A stretch of 64,000 nt of DNA, taken from positions 744,001-808,000 of the forward strand of contig NZ_JAOCZP010000001.1 of NCBI RefSeq assembly GCF_025336525.1, read 5' to 3'. Both the position numbers and the translations under genes were made by a program. Below, in pieces: positions 34,022 through 43,481 of this stretch; position 1 is the first letter of the stretch, and each line of letters opens with the position of its first letter. This DNA comes from Chelativorans salis (GTDB taxonomy: Bacteria > Pseudomonadota > Alphaproteobacteria > Rhizobiales > Rhizobiaceae). The notes under the pieces are model-generated. The model searched no databases, was not told the DNA's origin, and was given only the letters and a program-made list of their open reading frames with translations.

Positions 34022-35347
34022 ATGAGCCGGGACGATCCCTTCGGACTGTCTGAGGATCGTGAGCGTACCCGTATACGCCTGGTCGGCACGCCGCCGACCC
34101 CGCGCCCTTCTGCCCCCCCGCCCGCAGGCGCTGCACTCAAGCGGCTGCGCTCGCACCCGAATGGGCTCATCAATGCTTTCGCCCCCCTGCTTGAGTTCGC
34201 GCCGGAGCTCGAGAGCCCTTTGGCGCCAGAGAACCCCGAAGCCTTACGCACGCGGCTCCTCGATGAGATCGTGCGCGCGCGCGATGCCGCCGTCTCGGCC
34301 GGCTCCTCGCTCGACAGGGCCGACCGCGCGGCCTGGCTCGTGGCTGCGCTCCTCGACGATCTGGCGCTCAACACGCCGTGGGGCGGCGCCAGCGCATGGC
34401 CGCGCCAGCCACTCGTGGTCATGCTGCATGGCGACGTCGATGCGGGGGCGCAGTTCTTTGCCAGGCTGGAAGAGCTCGAGCGCCATCCCAACCGCGATCG
34501 AGAACTGCTGGAGCTGCAGTATTACTGCCTGGCGCTCGGCTTCCGCGGCAAATACCGGGTGCCCGGCCGTGCCGGCGACCGGTCGCTCAATGCCGTGCGC
34601 GTGGCCGCTGCCCGCTTCCTGCGTGACCCTGACGCGGAAGGCTCTCCACTCTCGCCCAACTGGAAGGGCGTCGTGGCGGCTGACGAGCCTGCGCGCTTCA
34701 CCGTGCCCATCTGGGTCATGGCGGCCTTGGCTGCGGTTGCCGCGACGGCAATCTATGTCGGGCTCTCCATGGGGCTGAGCAGCCGGGCGGTGGAGCTGTC
34801 CGCTCTCGTCCGCGCCCTGCCGCCGCCCGGACGCGTGGAGATCGTCCGCGCCGCGCCCACTGTCGAGGCGCCGCCGCCTGAAACGGTGGAGATAGCGCTC
34901 CTACCGGAATTCGAGGCGGCCGCCCCGAGCGATCTGCGCCGCGCGCTCAAGGGCACCGAAAGCATTTCACTGGCCAAGCTGGTCGTCCAGGCCTCGGACC
35001 CGGAAGTCTTCCAGTCTTCCCGCGCCGAACTGACCGGAAGTTTCGAGCCCCTCATCGTCTCCATCGCCGCGGTGATCCGCGAGAACCAGGAACTCATAGG
35101 CAACATAACGGTCGTGGGCCACACCGACAGTGTCCCGCTGCAGCGCAGCAACCCGCTTTTGACGAACCAGCGCCTATCCGAGGCTCGCGCCGAGACGATC
35201 GCCGGAATTCTGGTGAGGAATGGCGTGCCGCAGGAGCGCGTGAGCGCGGAGGGACGGGCCGCGACCGACCCTGTGGCCGATAACGGCACGCGCGAAGGCC
35301 GAGCCTTGAACCGGCGTGTCGAGATCCTGGTCGAAAAGAGGCTGTAG
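34022..35347 (+). CDS. tssL: T6SS membrane protein TssL (DotU) with C-terminal OmpA domain (copy 1)
   Basis: A 441-residue protein: a Pro-rich N-terminal tail, a cytoplasmic DotU/IcmH domain (~40-225; NAFAPLLEFAPELE, WLVAALLDDLALNTPWGGAS, LLELQYYCLALGFRGKYRV), one membrane helix (~231-253) and an OmpA-like peptidoglycan-binding domain (~310-441; ITVVGHTDSVPLQRSNPLLT and LSEARAETIAGILVRNGV). The OmpA tail tethers the complex to the cell wall. The tssM start follows at once. A shorter paralogue without OmpA lies at 52405. Confidence 0.95.
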   Translation: MSRDDPFGLSEDRERTRIRLVGTPPTPRPSAPPPAGAALKRLRSHPNGLINAFAPLLEFAPELESPLAPENPEALRTRLLDEIVRARDAAVSAGSSLDRADRAAWLVAALLDDLALNTPWGGASAWPRQPLVVMLHGDVDAGAQFFARLEELERHPNRDRELLELQYYCLALGFRGKYRVPGRAGDRSLNAVRVAAARFLRDPDAEGSPLSPNWKGVVAADEPARFTVPIWVMAALAAVAATAIYVGLSMGLSSRAVELSALVRALPPPGRVEIVRAAPTVEAPPPETVEIALLPEFEAAAPSDLRRALKGTESISLAKLVVQASDPEVFQSSRAELTGSFEPLIVSIAAVIRENQELIGNITVVGHTDSVPLQRSNPLLTNQRLSEARAETIAGILVRNGVPQERVSAEGRAATDPVADNGTREGRALNRRVEILVEKRL

Positions 35348-35348
35348 G

Positions 35349-38300
35349 ATGTTCATTCTGCGCTTTCTATGGTCGGTTCTTACCTCCCGCTGGCTGTGGA
35401 CACTGATCGGCCTCGCGCTCATTTCCCTGATCATCTGGGTGTTCGCTCCCATCGTCAGGATCGGCGAGAGTGCGCCCTTTGCATCGGAGACGGTGCGCAT
35501 CGTCCTGATCGCACTTCTCGTCATCTTCTGGCTTGTCTGGCTGATCGCCGCGCAGCGGCGGGCAATCCGCGCCAACCGCATGTTCGTCGCCGAGATCGCA
35601 CCTCAGGCGCCGGAGAAGCCGCCGAGCGCCGGCGATGAGAGTGTGGCCGCCGTCGGCGCCAAATTCGACGAGGTGATGGCCGAGCTGAAGCGACGCAAGC
35701 TGGGCGGTCGGAAGTTTCTGCGCGAGATGCCGTGGTATGTGATTGTCGGCCCGCCCGCTACCGGCAAGACGACTGCATTGCGCCAATCCGGGCTCAACTT
35801 TCCCATCGACCTCACCGATGACCTTCAGGGCATCGGCGGCACGCGCAACTGCGACTGGTTCTTCACCGAGAACGCAGTTCTGATCGATACCGCCGGCCGC
35901 TACGTACAGCAGGAAAGCCAGCCCGAGGTCGACGCGGTCGAGTGGCAGGGTTTCCTCGACCTCCTGAAGAAGCATCGTGGCCACCGCGCGCTCAATGGCG
36001 TGATCGTTGCACTTTCCATCGACACGTTGTCGGAGGGCGGAGAAGCGATCAGAATGCACGGTCGCAAGATCAGGAGGCGGCTTGCCGAGCTCAATGAGCG
36101 GCTGGAAATCCGCCTGCCCGTCTACCTGATGCTCACCAAAGCCGACCTCATCAAGGGGTTCGAAGCCTTCTTCGACGGCCTCTCCACGACAGAGCGCGAA
36201 CAGGTTTGGGGGGCCACCTTCGCGCTCGACTCGCGCGTTGACGGCAACATGGTCGCGCACGAAATCTCCACTCTTGCAAGCGAACTCGAACGCCGGCTCG
36301 TGCCGCGCCTGGAAAACGAGGACCAGCTTTCGATGCGTGCGGAAATCTTCAGGTTCCCCGCCCAGCTCGAAAGCCTGTCAGAACAGATCCAACTTCTGGT
36401 CGACACCATATTCGGTGAAAGCCGCTACGAGGAAAGCCCATGGCTGCGCGGAGTCTATCTCACCTCCGCCACACAGGAAGGCGCGCCCATCGACCGGCTG
36501 ACGGCCGCGCTCTCCTCCTCCTTCGGCCTGCCGCCGCCCCGGACAATGCCCGCACCGCGCATCGAGAAACGCAGCTTCTTTCTCAAGAACCTGCTCACCG
36601 AGGTCATCTTCAGAGAGGCGGGACTCGGCACGTTCGATCCGGCCGCCGAGCGCCGCCGCCTCTGGGTCTGGCGAGGTGCTGCGGCAGGTTCGGCCGCTGC
36701 GGCGGCCCTCGCCGGCCTCGTCTTCGCCTTCGCCTTTTACGACAATCGCGGCGCGATCGATTCGCAGGCCGCCCAGTTCGAAGCGCTACAAACACCACTG
36801 ACGGCGGCCGCCGCGACACCCGTGTCGGCCGAAGCGCCCGACCTCGACGTCGCACTCGCCGCCATGGACGAGGTGACGGGCGCGCGGACCGCACCGCCCG
36901 GCGGCGTGCAGGATTTCATCGGCCCGTCCGCGTCCGCAGAACTTCTGCGGGCCCAGGACGATGCCTATGATCATGCCCTGCGCAATATCCTCGAGCCGCG
37001 CATGGTGGCCGTGCTGGAAACCACGATGTGGCGGCAGCTTCGGGATCCCGATTTCATGCTTGGTGCGCTCAAGACCTACCGCATGATGACGGGCCTGTCG
37101 CAGATGGACCCGGAGTTCGCGCAGTACTGGTGGGTAAATGTGCTGCCGGAATACGCACCCGTTGCCCTCTTCCCCACACCGGATGCGGAAGAACACCAGC
37201 TCGTCGCGATCGACCGCATGGCCATCGACGAAAGCTACACAGCGCCCGACCAGGCGCTCGTCGCCGAGGCGCTGAAGAGCGTGTGCACGATCTCGCTGCC
37301 GGTGCGCGCCTACAACGCCCTCCTGGCCGACCAGGCCGTTGCGGAGCTTCCCGAATGGATCCCTGCAAATTTCGCGGGGCCCAACGGTGCGAAGGTTCTG
37401 GCGAGGCGCTCCGGCAAGACGCTGCGAACCGGCATCCCCGGCGCCTTCACCTATGACGGCTTCCATGGCGCCATCCTCGACCGGCTCGAAGACGTCGCTG
37501 CACAGGCGGCACTCGACCGTGCCGTTTTCGCCGGCGGTTGCTCGGAAAACGCTGAGATCTCGGTCTCCGCCCTGTCGGAGGATATCCTCAAGCTTTATTA
37601 TGAGGACTTCATCGCGCAGTGGGACAGCTTCCTGCGCGACGTGCGGCTAGCGCCGCTCACCGACCTCAATACCGCCAGCGAAAACCTGAAGGACCTGTCG
37701 AGCGCCGATTCGGCACTGAAGCGCCTCGTCACCGCTGTCGTGCGAGAGACCGAGCTCACCCGCTCTGACGAGGAAGAACCCGCCTCGGACAACAAGGCCG
37801 CCTCCAAGGGGGCGTCCAAGGTGCTGGGAAAGCTTGGCAAGATCGGCAAGCTGGCAAAGAAGGGCGTCAAGCTCCTCCCGCGCGCGGGCTCCGCCGAGGA
37901 GGTGGATCTCACCGGCGCTCTTGTTGCCGAGCACTTCAAGCCCATAAAGAGCGTGGTCGCCGAGGTGGACGGCCAGCCTCCGGCACTCGACGGGGCCGTC
38001 GTCGCGCTCACCGCGCTTTCCAACGTGCTGCAGACCGTCACCGCCAGCCCCGACCCCCAGGACGCCATCAAGAAGCAGGGCGGGCTTGCCGAACTGACCG
38101 GCGCCGTGGCGAGGCAGGCGCAGATCCTGCCCGACCCCATTGACGATTGGCTCAGCGGGCTCGCCGGCGACACCAGCGGACTGACGGAAAAAGCCGTCAC
38201 TTCCGAGCTCAACGCCATATGGCGCGCCGAGATCCTGCCCTTCTGCGAGGCTGCGCTGAGCAATCGCTATCCCTTCACGCCGGACAGCGCGATCGACGTC

Positions 38301-38891
38301 AATGTGCGGGATTTCCAGCGCCTGTTCGGGCCGGGCGGCCTGATTGACGGCTTCATCAACGACCATCTCATCACTTATGTCGACACGACCAGCAAGCCGT
38401 GGAAATGGCGGGCGGACTTCGGTCTCGACTCCTCTGCACTCGCCGCCTTCGAACAAGCGCGGCAGATTCGCGACGATCTGTTTCCCGGCGGCCAGGGCCC
38501 GGTGATGAGCTTTACGCTCGAGCCCAAGGACCTGTCGCCGAGCGTGACCCGCGTGACCCTCAATCTGGACGGGCAGAGCCTCGTCTACTTCAACAACGCC
38601 ACGCGCCCGCAGCCGATGACCTGGCCGGGCACTGACGGCACCGGCGTCATCACGCTGGCCTTCCAGCCGATCGACGGCTCGCCCGAGGTCGTGCTGACGG
38701 AGACGGGAAGCTGGGCGTGGCTGCGGCTCCTGCGGAGCGGCCAGTTCACCAGCACGCCGCTGCCCGAGGTCTACAAGCTTAGGCTCGGCACCAAGGGCTT
38801 CTACGCAGATTTCGAGCTCCGCGCGGCAAGTGTCGAAAACCCCTACAACCTTGAGATGTTCAAGAGGTTCACGTGCCCGCCCCAGATCTGA
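35349..38891 (+). CDS. tssM: T6SS membrane protein TssM (IcmF, copy 1)
   Basis: An 1180-residue inner-membrane protein. Two N-terminal helices (~15-36 and ~49-68) precede a GTPase-like domain with Walker A VGPPATGKTT (~133-142) and the downstream ENAVLIDTAGRY. A third helix (~440-462) leads into a large periplasmic region ending in the C-terminal TssM domain (VTLNLDGQSLVYFNNATRPQ; MTWPGTDGTGVITLAFQP). It spans the envelope with TssJ and TssL. Start ATG 35349 follows the tssL stop. The intact Walker motif suggests nucleotide binding. Confidence 0.95.
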   Translation: MFILRFLWSVLTSRWLWTLIGLALISLIIWVFAPIVRIGESAPFASETVRIVLIALLVIFWLVWLIAAQRRAIRANRMFVAEIAPQAPEKPPSAGDESVAAVGAKFDEVMAELKRRKLGGRKFLREMPWYVIVGPPATGKTTALRQSGLNFPIDLTDDLQGIGGTRNCDWFFTENAVLIDTAGRYVQQESQPEVDAVEWQGFLDLLKKHRGHRALNGVIVALSIDTLSEGGEAIRMHGRKIRRRLAELNERLEIRLPVYLMLTKADLIKGFEAFFDGLSTTEREQVWGATFALDSRVDGNMVAHEISTLASELERRLVPRLENEDQLSMRAEIFRFPAQLESLSEQIQLLVDTIFGESRYEESPWLRGVYLTSATQEGAPIDRLTAALSSSFGLPPPRTMPAPRIEKRSFFLKNLLTEVIFREAGLGTFDPAAERRRLWVWRGAAAGSAAAAALAGLVFAFAFYDNRGAIDSQAAQFEALQTPLTAAAATPVSAEAPDLDVALAAMDEVTGARTAPPGGVQDFIGPSASAELLRAQDDAYDHALRNILEPRMVAVLETTMWRQLRDPDFMLGALKTYRMMTGLSQMDPEFAQYWWVNVLPEYAPVALFPTPDAEEHQLVAIDRMAIDESYTAPDQALVAEALKSVCTISLPVRAYNALLADQAVAELPEWIPANFAGPNGAKVLARRSGKTLRTGIPGAFTYDGFHGAILDRLEDVAAQAALDRAVFAGGCSENAEISVSALSEDILKLYYEDFIAQWDSFLRDVRLAPLTDLNTASENLKDLSSADSALKRLVTAVVRETELTRSDEEEPASDNKAASKGASKVLGKLGKIGKLAKKGVKLLPRAGSAEEVDLTGALVAEHFKPIKSVVAEVDGQPPALDGAVVALTALSNVLQTVTASPDPQDAIKKQGGLAELTGAVARQAQILPDPIDDWLSGLAGDTSGLTEKAVTSELNAIWRAEILPFCEAALSNRYPFTPDSAIDVNVRDFQRLFGPGGLIDGFINDHLITYVDTTSKPWKWRADFGLDSSALAAFEQARQIRDDLFPGGQGPVMSFTLEPKDLSPSVTRVTLNLDGQSLVYFNNATRPQPMTWPGTDGTGVITLAFQPIDGSPEVVLTETGSWAWLRLLRSGQFTSTPLPEVYKLRLGTKGFYADFELRAASVENPYNLEMFKRFTCPPQI

Positions 38892-39418
38892 TCGCGCCGG
38901 GGTTCTACGGCAAGCTTCCGACAGCGGGCGACTTTGTGAGCCGGCGTCTTCCGCCCGATTTCGTCCGCAACTGGGATCGATGGGTGGCGCTCCACCTCAT
39001 GCCGCTGCTCGCTTCCGGCGTCTGGCCGGAGGGTACGGCAGTTTGTTTCATGCTAGGCGCCCGCTTCCACGGACCCGCGGCCGGGGTTGTGGTGCCGAGC
39101 GCCGACCGGGCGCGTCGCCGGTTTCCGCTTACGCTGGCTCAGCCGCTCATTCTGGCAACACCATGTCTGGCCGAAACAGGCGCGCATTGGTTCTCCAAAC
39201 TCGCCGCGACAGCACAGGCGGCCCGGAAGGGCGAATTCGACGCCGATACGCTCGAAGCAGAACTTGCCGACATGCCCTTCCCGGCATTCGCCGTCGAAGG
39301 AGAGCCTTTGGAGGGAACGGTATTCTGGAACGACCCTTCAGCCCTCTTCGCCGTCGCACCGGAAGCGCCCCGCGCCGCTCTGCAAGCGCTGTTGGCACCG
39401 AGTTGGGAGCCGTGCTGA
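38873..39418 (+). CDS. tagF: T6SS-associated protein TagF
   Basis: A 181-residue protein of the TagF family: APGFYGKLPTAGDFVSRRLP, FVRNWDRWVALHL, RRRFPLTLAQPLIL. In other bacteria TagF represses T6SS post-translationally, often opposite PpkA. It starts with GTG at 38873, overlapping the end of tssM by 19 bases. It ends in a one-base overlap with the DUF2169 gene. In some alphaproteobacteria TagF is fused to PppA; here they are separate. Confidence 0.9.
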   Translation: MPAPDLIAPGFYGKLPTAGDFVSRRLPPDFVRNWDRWVALHLMPLLASGVWPEGTAVCFMLGARFHGPAAGVVVPSADRARRRFPLTLAQPLILATPCLAETGAHWFSKLAATAQAARKGEFDADTLEAELADMPFPAFAVEGEPLEGTVFWNDPSALFAVAPEAPRAALQALLAPSWEPC

Positions 39419-40530
39419 TGCAGGTGTGGAACCAGACGAGCTTTCCGCACGAATTCACCATGGGCATGGATAAGGCCGCCCACGAGTATATCGTGGTCGT
39501 CATCAAGGGTACATTCGACTTTCCAGAAACGCCAGGCGGACTGGTCAAGAAGTCCGCTGACCAGGTGCCGCTCGTCATGGCCGACATGCATACGGGCGAG
39601 CCCGGCTTTTCAGCCACGCTTTGGGAGAGCGACTTCGCCTTCCGCAAGCCGCGTTGCGACGTGATCGCCAATGGATGCGCCTACTCGCCAGGTGGGCGGC
39701 CCGCCGAACGGGTGACGGTCGGCATCAAAGTCGGCGGGTGGTCGAAAGTGTTCGAAGTGCTGGGCACGCGCGAATGGCGCGCGGTGGGGCCGGTCTTCAC
39801 AGCTACCGCGCCGCAGCCATTCCTGCGCCAGCCTTTCTCCTATGACACCGCCTGGGGCGGCACCGACCGCCTTGACCCGCAGGACACGCTGCCCGCCAGC
39901 TACGCGGCAAATCCGGTCGGAACCGGCTGGGCACGCACGCGCAACCAGCGCTTCATTCCCGGCCTGCGACTGCCAAACACCCAGGCCGTGGGCGAGGAGG
40001 TGCGCTCGCCATTTGGCGATTACAGGCCAATGAGCTTTGGCCCGTGCGGGCGCGGGTGGCCCGGCCGGATCGAATATGGCGGCACCTACGACCAGACATG
40101 GATCGACAACGTCTTTCCGTTCCTGCCGCCCGACTTCGACGAGCGCTATTTCCAGATGGCGCCAATCGACCAGCAGATCGACCACCCACGCGGCGGCGAA
40201 GAGGTGGTGCTCCTCAGCCTCACGCCGGAAGGACGCGTCAGCTTCAGGCTGCCCGACACGAAGCTGCCGATCACGCTTTTCAAGGGCACGGCAGAGGCGT
40301 TCAAAGGTGAGCTGCTGCCCGACACCTTGCTCTTCGAGCCCGAGAACCGGCGCTTCTCGCTCGTATGGCGGGTGCAGCAGCGCATCCAGCGCACCATCCT
40401 CGACTTTTCCGAATGCTGGATCGGCCATCCCACACGGGGGATGCTTAGGGCACGGGCGGCTGGCAAGCGCTACGTTCGAGGTTTCGACCTCCCGCCGCCG
40501 CCCGATGACGAGGAGGCCGAGGCCGCATGA
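39418..40530 (+). CDS. DUF2169 T6SS adaptor-like protein
   Basis: A 370-residue protein of the DUF2169 family: FPHEFTMGMDKAAHEYIVVV, FDFPETPGG, the segment KPRCDVIANGCAYSPGG and FSYDTAWGGTDRL. Proteins of this family lie beside PAAR-like DUF4150 effectors and are thought to help load them on the VgrG tip. Its position two genes before the DUF4150 gene fits that role. It overlaps the tagF stop by one base and the next gene by four. No signal peptide, so cytoplasmic. Confidence 0.85.
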   Translation: MQVWNQTSFPHEFTMGMDKAAHEYIVVVIKGTFDFPETPGGLVKKSADQVPLVMADMHTGEPGFSATLWESDFAFRKPRCDVIANGCAYSPGGRPAERVTVGIKVGGWSKVFEVLGTREWRAVGPVFTATAPQPFLRQPFSYDTAWGGTDRLDPQDTLPASYAANPVGTGWARTRNQRFIPGLRLPNTQAVGEEVRSPFGDYRPMSFGPCGRGWPGRIEYGGTYDQTWIDNVFPFLPPDFDERYFQMAPIDQQIDHPRGGEEVVLLSLTPEGRVSFRLPDTKLPITLFKGTAEAFKGELLPDTLLFEPENRRFSLVWRVQQRIQRTILDFSECWIGHPTRGMLRARAAGKRYVRGFDLPPPPDDEEAEAA

Positions 40531-41549
40531 AGCCCAGCCTCGACATCGTGTCAGTGGGCATGGTGACGGCCGTAGGGCTCGACGCGCCGTCGGCGTGCGC
40601 GGCGATGCGGGCCAGGCTCGACGGCTTCCAGGAAACGCGGTTCGTCGGTTCGGGCGGAGAGTGGCTCAACGGCGCACCGGTGCCCCTGCCGCGCAACTGG
40701 ATCGGCGAGAAGCGCATGGCCCACATGGCCGCCGCCGCGATCTGCGAGGCCTTTGATGCCGTGCCGGAAGCGCGCGGCCAGACGCCGATCCTTCTTTGTC
40801 TTGCTGAAGAAGACCGGCCGGGCCGGCCCTATGCCGACGGAGGCGCTCTGCTTCGCCAGATCGCGGGGATTGTCGAGATCGAGGTTCACCCGGCCTCACG
40901 CATCGTCGCGCACGGCCGCCCATCGGGCCACGCTGCATTCGACAGCGCCCGCAGGGCGCTTGCCGCCGGCGACGCGCCCTTCGTCATGGTCGCGGGCGTC
41001 GACAGCTACCTGACCAGCGCTTCGGTCTCGCACTATCTCAGCAGTCAACGACTATTGACACCTGTCAACCCGAACGGCTTCATCCCCGGGGAGGCGGCCG
41101 CCGCGGTGCTGTGCGCTCGCACCGGCACGGGCAGCTTGCGGCTCCACGGCCTGGGCCTCGCCCGCGAGGCCGCCCACATCTACAATACCCACGACCTGCC
41201 CTTGCGCGGCGACGGCATGACCACCGCCTATCGCACGGCGCTCGACGAAACCGGCATCGAGATGAACAGGCTCGGCTACCGGATATCCGATCTCGTCGGC
41301 GAGCAATACTGGTTCAAGCAGACCGCGCTGGCGAGCCTCCGGCTGCTGCGTGGGCGACACGAATTCCAGGATCTGTGGTCGCCCGCCGAGTCGCTCGGCA
41401 ACATCGGCGCGGCCTGCGTTCCGCTGATGGCCGGCATGGCCTGGATGGCTGCTAGGAAAGGCTATGCCGCCGGCAACCCCGTGCTCATAGAAGCTTCCAA
41501 CGACTCCGGCGCATGCGGCGCCGCCGTGCTCGCGGCAAGGGCGGCGTGA
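40527..41549 (+). CDS. Ketosynthase-fold protein in the T6SS effector cluster
   Basis: A 340-residue thiolase/beta-ketoacyl-synthase-like protein. Recognisable pieces are the start LDIVSVGMVTAVGLDAPSAC, SARRALAAGDAPFVMVAGVD, LTPVNPNGFIPGEAAAAVLC and the C-terminal SLGNIGAACVP. The segment that carries the catalytic Cys in FabF-type enzymes reads HGRPSG here, and the GHxxGAAG histidine position reads GNIGAA. The condensing triad therefore seems to be lost. It lies between a DUF2169 adaptor and a PAAR-like effector gene with overlapping ends, so a structural or chaperone role in effector loading is more likely than fatty-acid synthesis. Confidence 0.8.
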   Translation: MKPSLDIVSVGMVTAVGLDAPSACAAMRARLDGFQETRFVGSGGEWLNGAPVPLPRNWIGEKRMAHMAAAAICEAFDAVPEARGQTPILLCLAEEDRPGRPYADGGALLRQIAGIVEIEVHPASRIVAHGRPSGHAAFDSARRALAAGDAPFVMVAGVDSYLTSASVSHYLSSQRLLTPVNPNGFIPGEAAAAVLCARTGTGSLRLHGLGLAREAAHIYNTHDLPLRGDGMTTAYRTALDETGIEMNRLGYRISDLVGEQYWFKQTALASLRLLRGRHEFQDLWSPAESLGNIGAACVPLMAGMAWMAARKGYAAGNPVLIEASNDSGACGAAVLAARAA

Positions 41550-42508
41550 TGTCCAACGTCTTCGCCAACGGCCTTGGAGTCTCTGGCAAGGCAACGGACG
41601 GGAAAACGATCGCCGCCTTCCCCGATACCTGCTTCACGCCGCCCGAGAACCCCGCCACGCCGCCTGGCGTCCCGGTCCCCTACCCGAGCTTCGGAATGGC
41701 GGGCGACACCGAAAGCGGCACCGGCACCGTCTTCATCGGCGGCAAGATTGTCAACATCAAGAACAAGTCCGACCTCTCGAAAACTTCCGGAACCGAGGCG
41801 GGCTGCGCCGCCAAGAAGGGCGCCGTAACCTCCAAGAACACTGGCAAGGAGTACTTCAACTCCTGGTCCAACAATGTGAAATTCGACGGCGAACCAGTGA
41901 TCCGCATGTCGGATCTTGCCACTAACAACCATGCCTCGCCCGTCGGTAACACACCACCCTGGGCACATGTTCTGGGCATGAACATCGGCAATACGACCTG
42001 TGCACAGGTGCTGATCGACTGTGGCCTTCAACTCCACAAACACCAGGACAGCCCCTGCAAGTCTCCCGACCAGTCCGAGCACATGGTCCAGAACGCGTTT
42101 TTTCAAAACAAGCGCGGCGGCGCCTCCCATTCAATTCCCGACTTTGCCAACTACTCCAAAAACACTGCTCCATGCATCTGCATGGAGGGACCGGGCCACG
42201 CCGGCGCCGATACACCGCACGGCCGCAAGACCTCAGCGCAACTCAAGTTCGCGCAAAGCTGCGGCACGACCCGTCCGACGGTCAAGCAGGCGGTAGACAA
42301 CGAAATGCAGAACGTCAGAGAAAACCACCCCGCCATCAAGAATGACGAGAAGAGCGAATGGGCGATGGAATGCCTGGAGGCCGTGGTCTATGCCTACCTT
42401 GAAGAGGCATCCGGCAAGAAGGGAGATGACCTCAAGCAGACTAGGTGCCGAGTGCCGGGCGGCGAGAAGATCAGCGACGCCACGCCCGTCCCGGCTAGCC
42501 CGCTATAG
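41549..42508 (+). CDS. DUF4150 PAAR-like spike protein with C-terminal toxin candidate
   Basis: A 319-residue protein. The first ~140 residues are a DUF4150/PAAR-like tip domain (FANGLGVSGKATDGKTIAAF; PPGVPVPYPSFG; GTVFIGGKIVNIKNKSDLSK; EPVIRMSDLATNNHASPVGN), which sharpens the VgrG spike. The C-terminal ~170 residues carry EHMVQNAFFQN, an APCICMEGPGHAG segment, TPHGRKTSAQ and several Cys. This His-rich layout resembles HNH/endonuclease-VII-like polymorphic toxin domains, but I cannot assign a family. The following gene looks like its immunity partner. Translation is coupled to the ketosynthase-like gene by a one-base overlap. Confidence 0.8.
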   Translation: MSNVFANGLGVSGKATDGKTIAAFPDTCFTPPENPATPPGVPVPYPSFGMAGDTESGTGTVFIGGKIVNIKNKSDLSKTSGTEAGCAAKKGAVTSKNTGKEYFNSWSNNVKFDGEPVIRMSDLATNNHASPVGNTPPWAHVLGMNIGNTTCAQVLIDCGLQLHKHQDSPCKSPDQSEHMVQNAFFQNKRGGASHSIPDFANYSKNTAPCICMEGPGHAGADTPHGRKTSAQLKFAQSCGTTRPTVKQAVDNEMQNVRENHPAIKNDEKSEWAMECLEAVVYAYLEEASGKKGDDLKQTRCRVPGGEKISDATPVPASPL

Positions 42509-42519
42509 GAGATTGATCG

Positions 42520-43362
42520 GTGGCGAACGGCATTAGCAGGGAATGCGTTTCGGTGGGTCAGTCCGACGACGGACAGGCCAGTGTCCTCGTGGTGTCCACG
42601 GACGAGGATCGCGAAAGCTTCAAAAGCAACATTTTCGAATACACGACACTAGAATCCAATCCCGCGCTCATCTTCAGCGAAGACATCTGGATCTCCAACA
42701 TGTGGAAGTCACAGTCCGGCGCCCATTTCCTCTGCGAGATCCTCGGTCGCTGTTTCCACGATCTGCCTGGGACCTTCGTCGAGCAGCGTGTGACGAGCGA
42801 GCGTCTCTTTAAAATTTGGGGACTACACGACCGCGCCGTCTATGTCGTCGGCGAAGCGGGGACGTGTTTCCGCTTCAATGGGGTCTCCTGGATTGACATG
42901 AGCGACGGTCTTTCCGGATACGTGCACGCGATCGGCGGCGTGGCGGAGGATTCTCTTATCTGTGCCGGCGACGGCGGCTTCATCGCGCGCTGGACCGGCG
43001 GCCCCTGGCAGCGCATCGACATCCCCACCAACCCGGACCTTAGGGGCGCCTTCGCCAAGAGCCGCGACGTCGCCTATTTCTGCGGCCTCAGCGGTGCGTG
43101 CCTCATGATCGATGGCGATAGCTACCAGATGATCGATGCGCCGCCGGAAAGTTTCTACAGCATTGCGGAATACGCCGGCGACATCTACTTCGGTTCGCTT
43201 TCCGGCGGGATTTTCAAGCTTGTGGGCAACACCCTCATCCCGTTCAAGCCGCAGGCGCGCGGCTATGCGATGCGAGGGACGAAACGCTACCTCTGGACCT
43301 GCGGCGGAGATCAGCTCGCCCGCTTTAACGGTACCGGCTGGACCGCAGCGTCCTTCACGTAG
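42520..43362 (+). CDS. Putative immunity protein with beta-propeller-like repeats
   Basis: A 280-residue protein starting at GTG 42520 behind AGGAGATT. From residue ~100 it shows repeated strands with W/G patterns (IWGLHDRAVYVVGEAGTCFR; GVSWIDM; IGGVAEDSLICAGDGGFIAR; YLWTCGGDQLARFNGTGW), typical of beta-propeller blades. No signal peptide or catalytic motif is visible. Its position directly after the DUF4150-toxin gene, and its looser codon bias than the core genes, suggest the cognate cytoplasmic immunity protein. This is inferred from context. Confidence 0.6.
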   Translation: MANGISRECVSVGQSDDGQASVLVVSTDEDRESFKSNIFEYTTLESNPALIFSEDIWISNMWKSQSGAHFLCEILGRCFHDLPGTFVEQRVTSERLFKIWGLHDRAVYVVGEAGTCFRFNGVSWIDMSDGLSGYVHAIGGVAEDSLICAGDGGFIARWTGGPWQRIDIPTNPDLRGAFAKSRDVAYFCGLSGACLMIDGDSYQMIDAPPESFYSIAEYAGDIYFGSLSGGIFKLVGNTLIPFKPQARGYAMRGTKRYLWTCGGDQLARFNGTGWTAASFT

Positions 43363-43481
43363 AGACGTCCCGGCGCACGCCGCCCACCGTTCGCTGCCCG
43401 TTGCGCGAGATGTTGGCGCGTCGCTATACCTACGGGCACCATCGAAAAGCTACAGCGGCTTTGGTGCCCCGGCGCCGTGCG

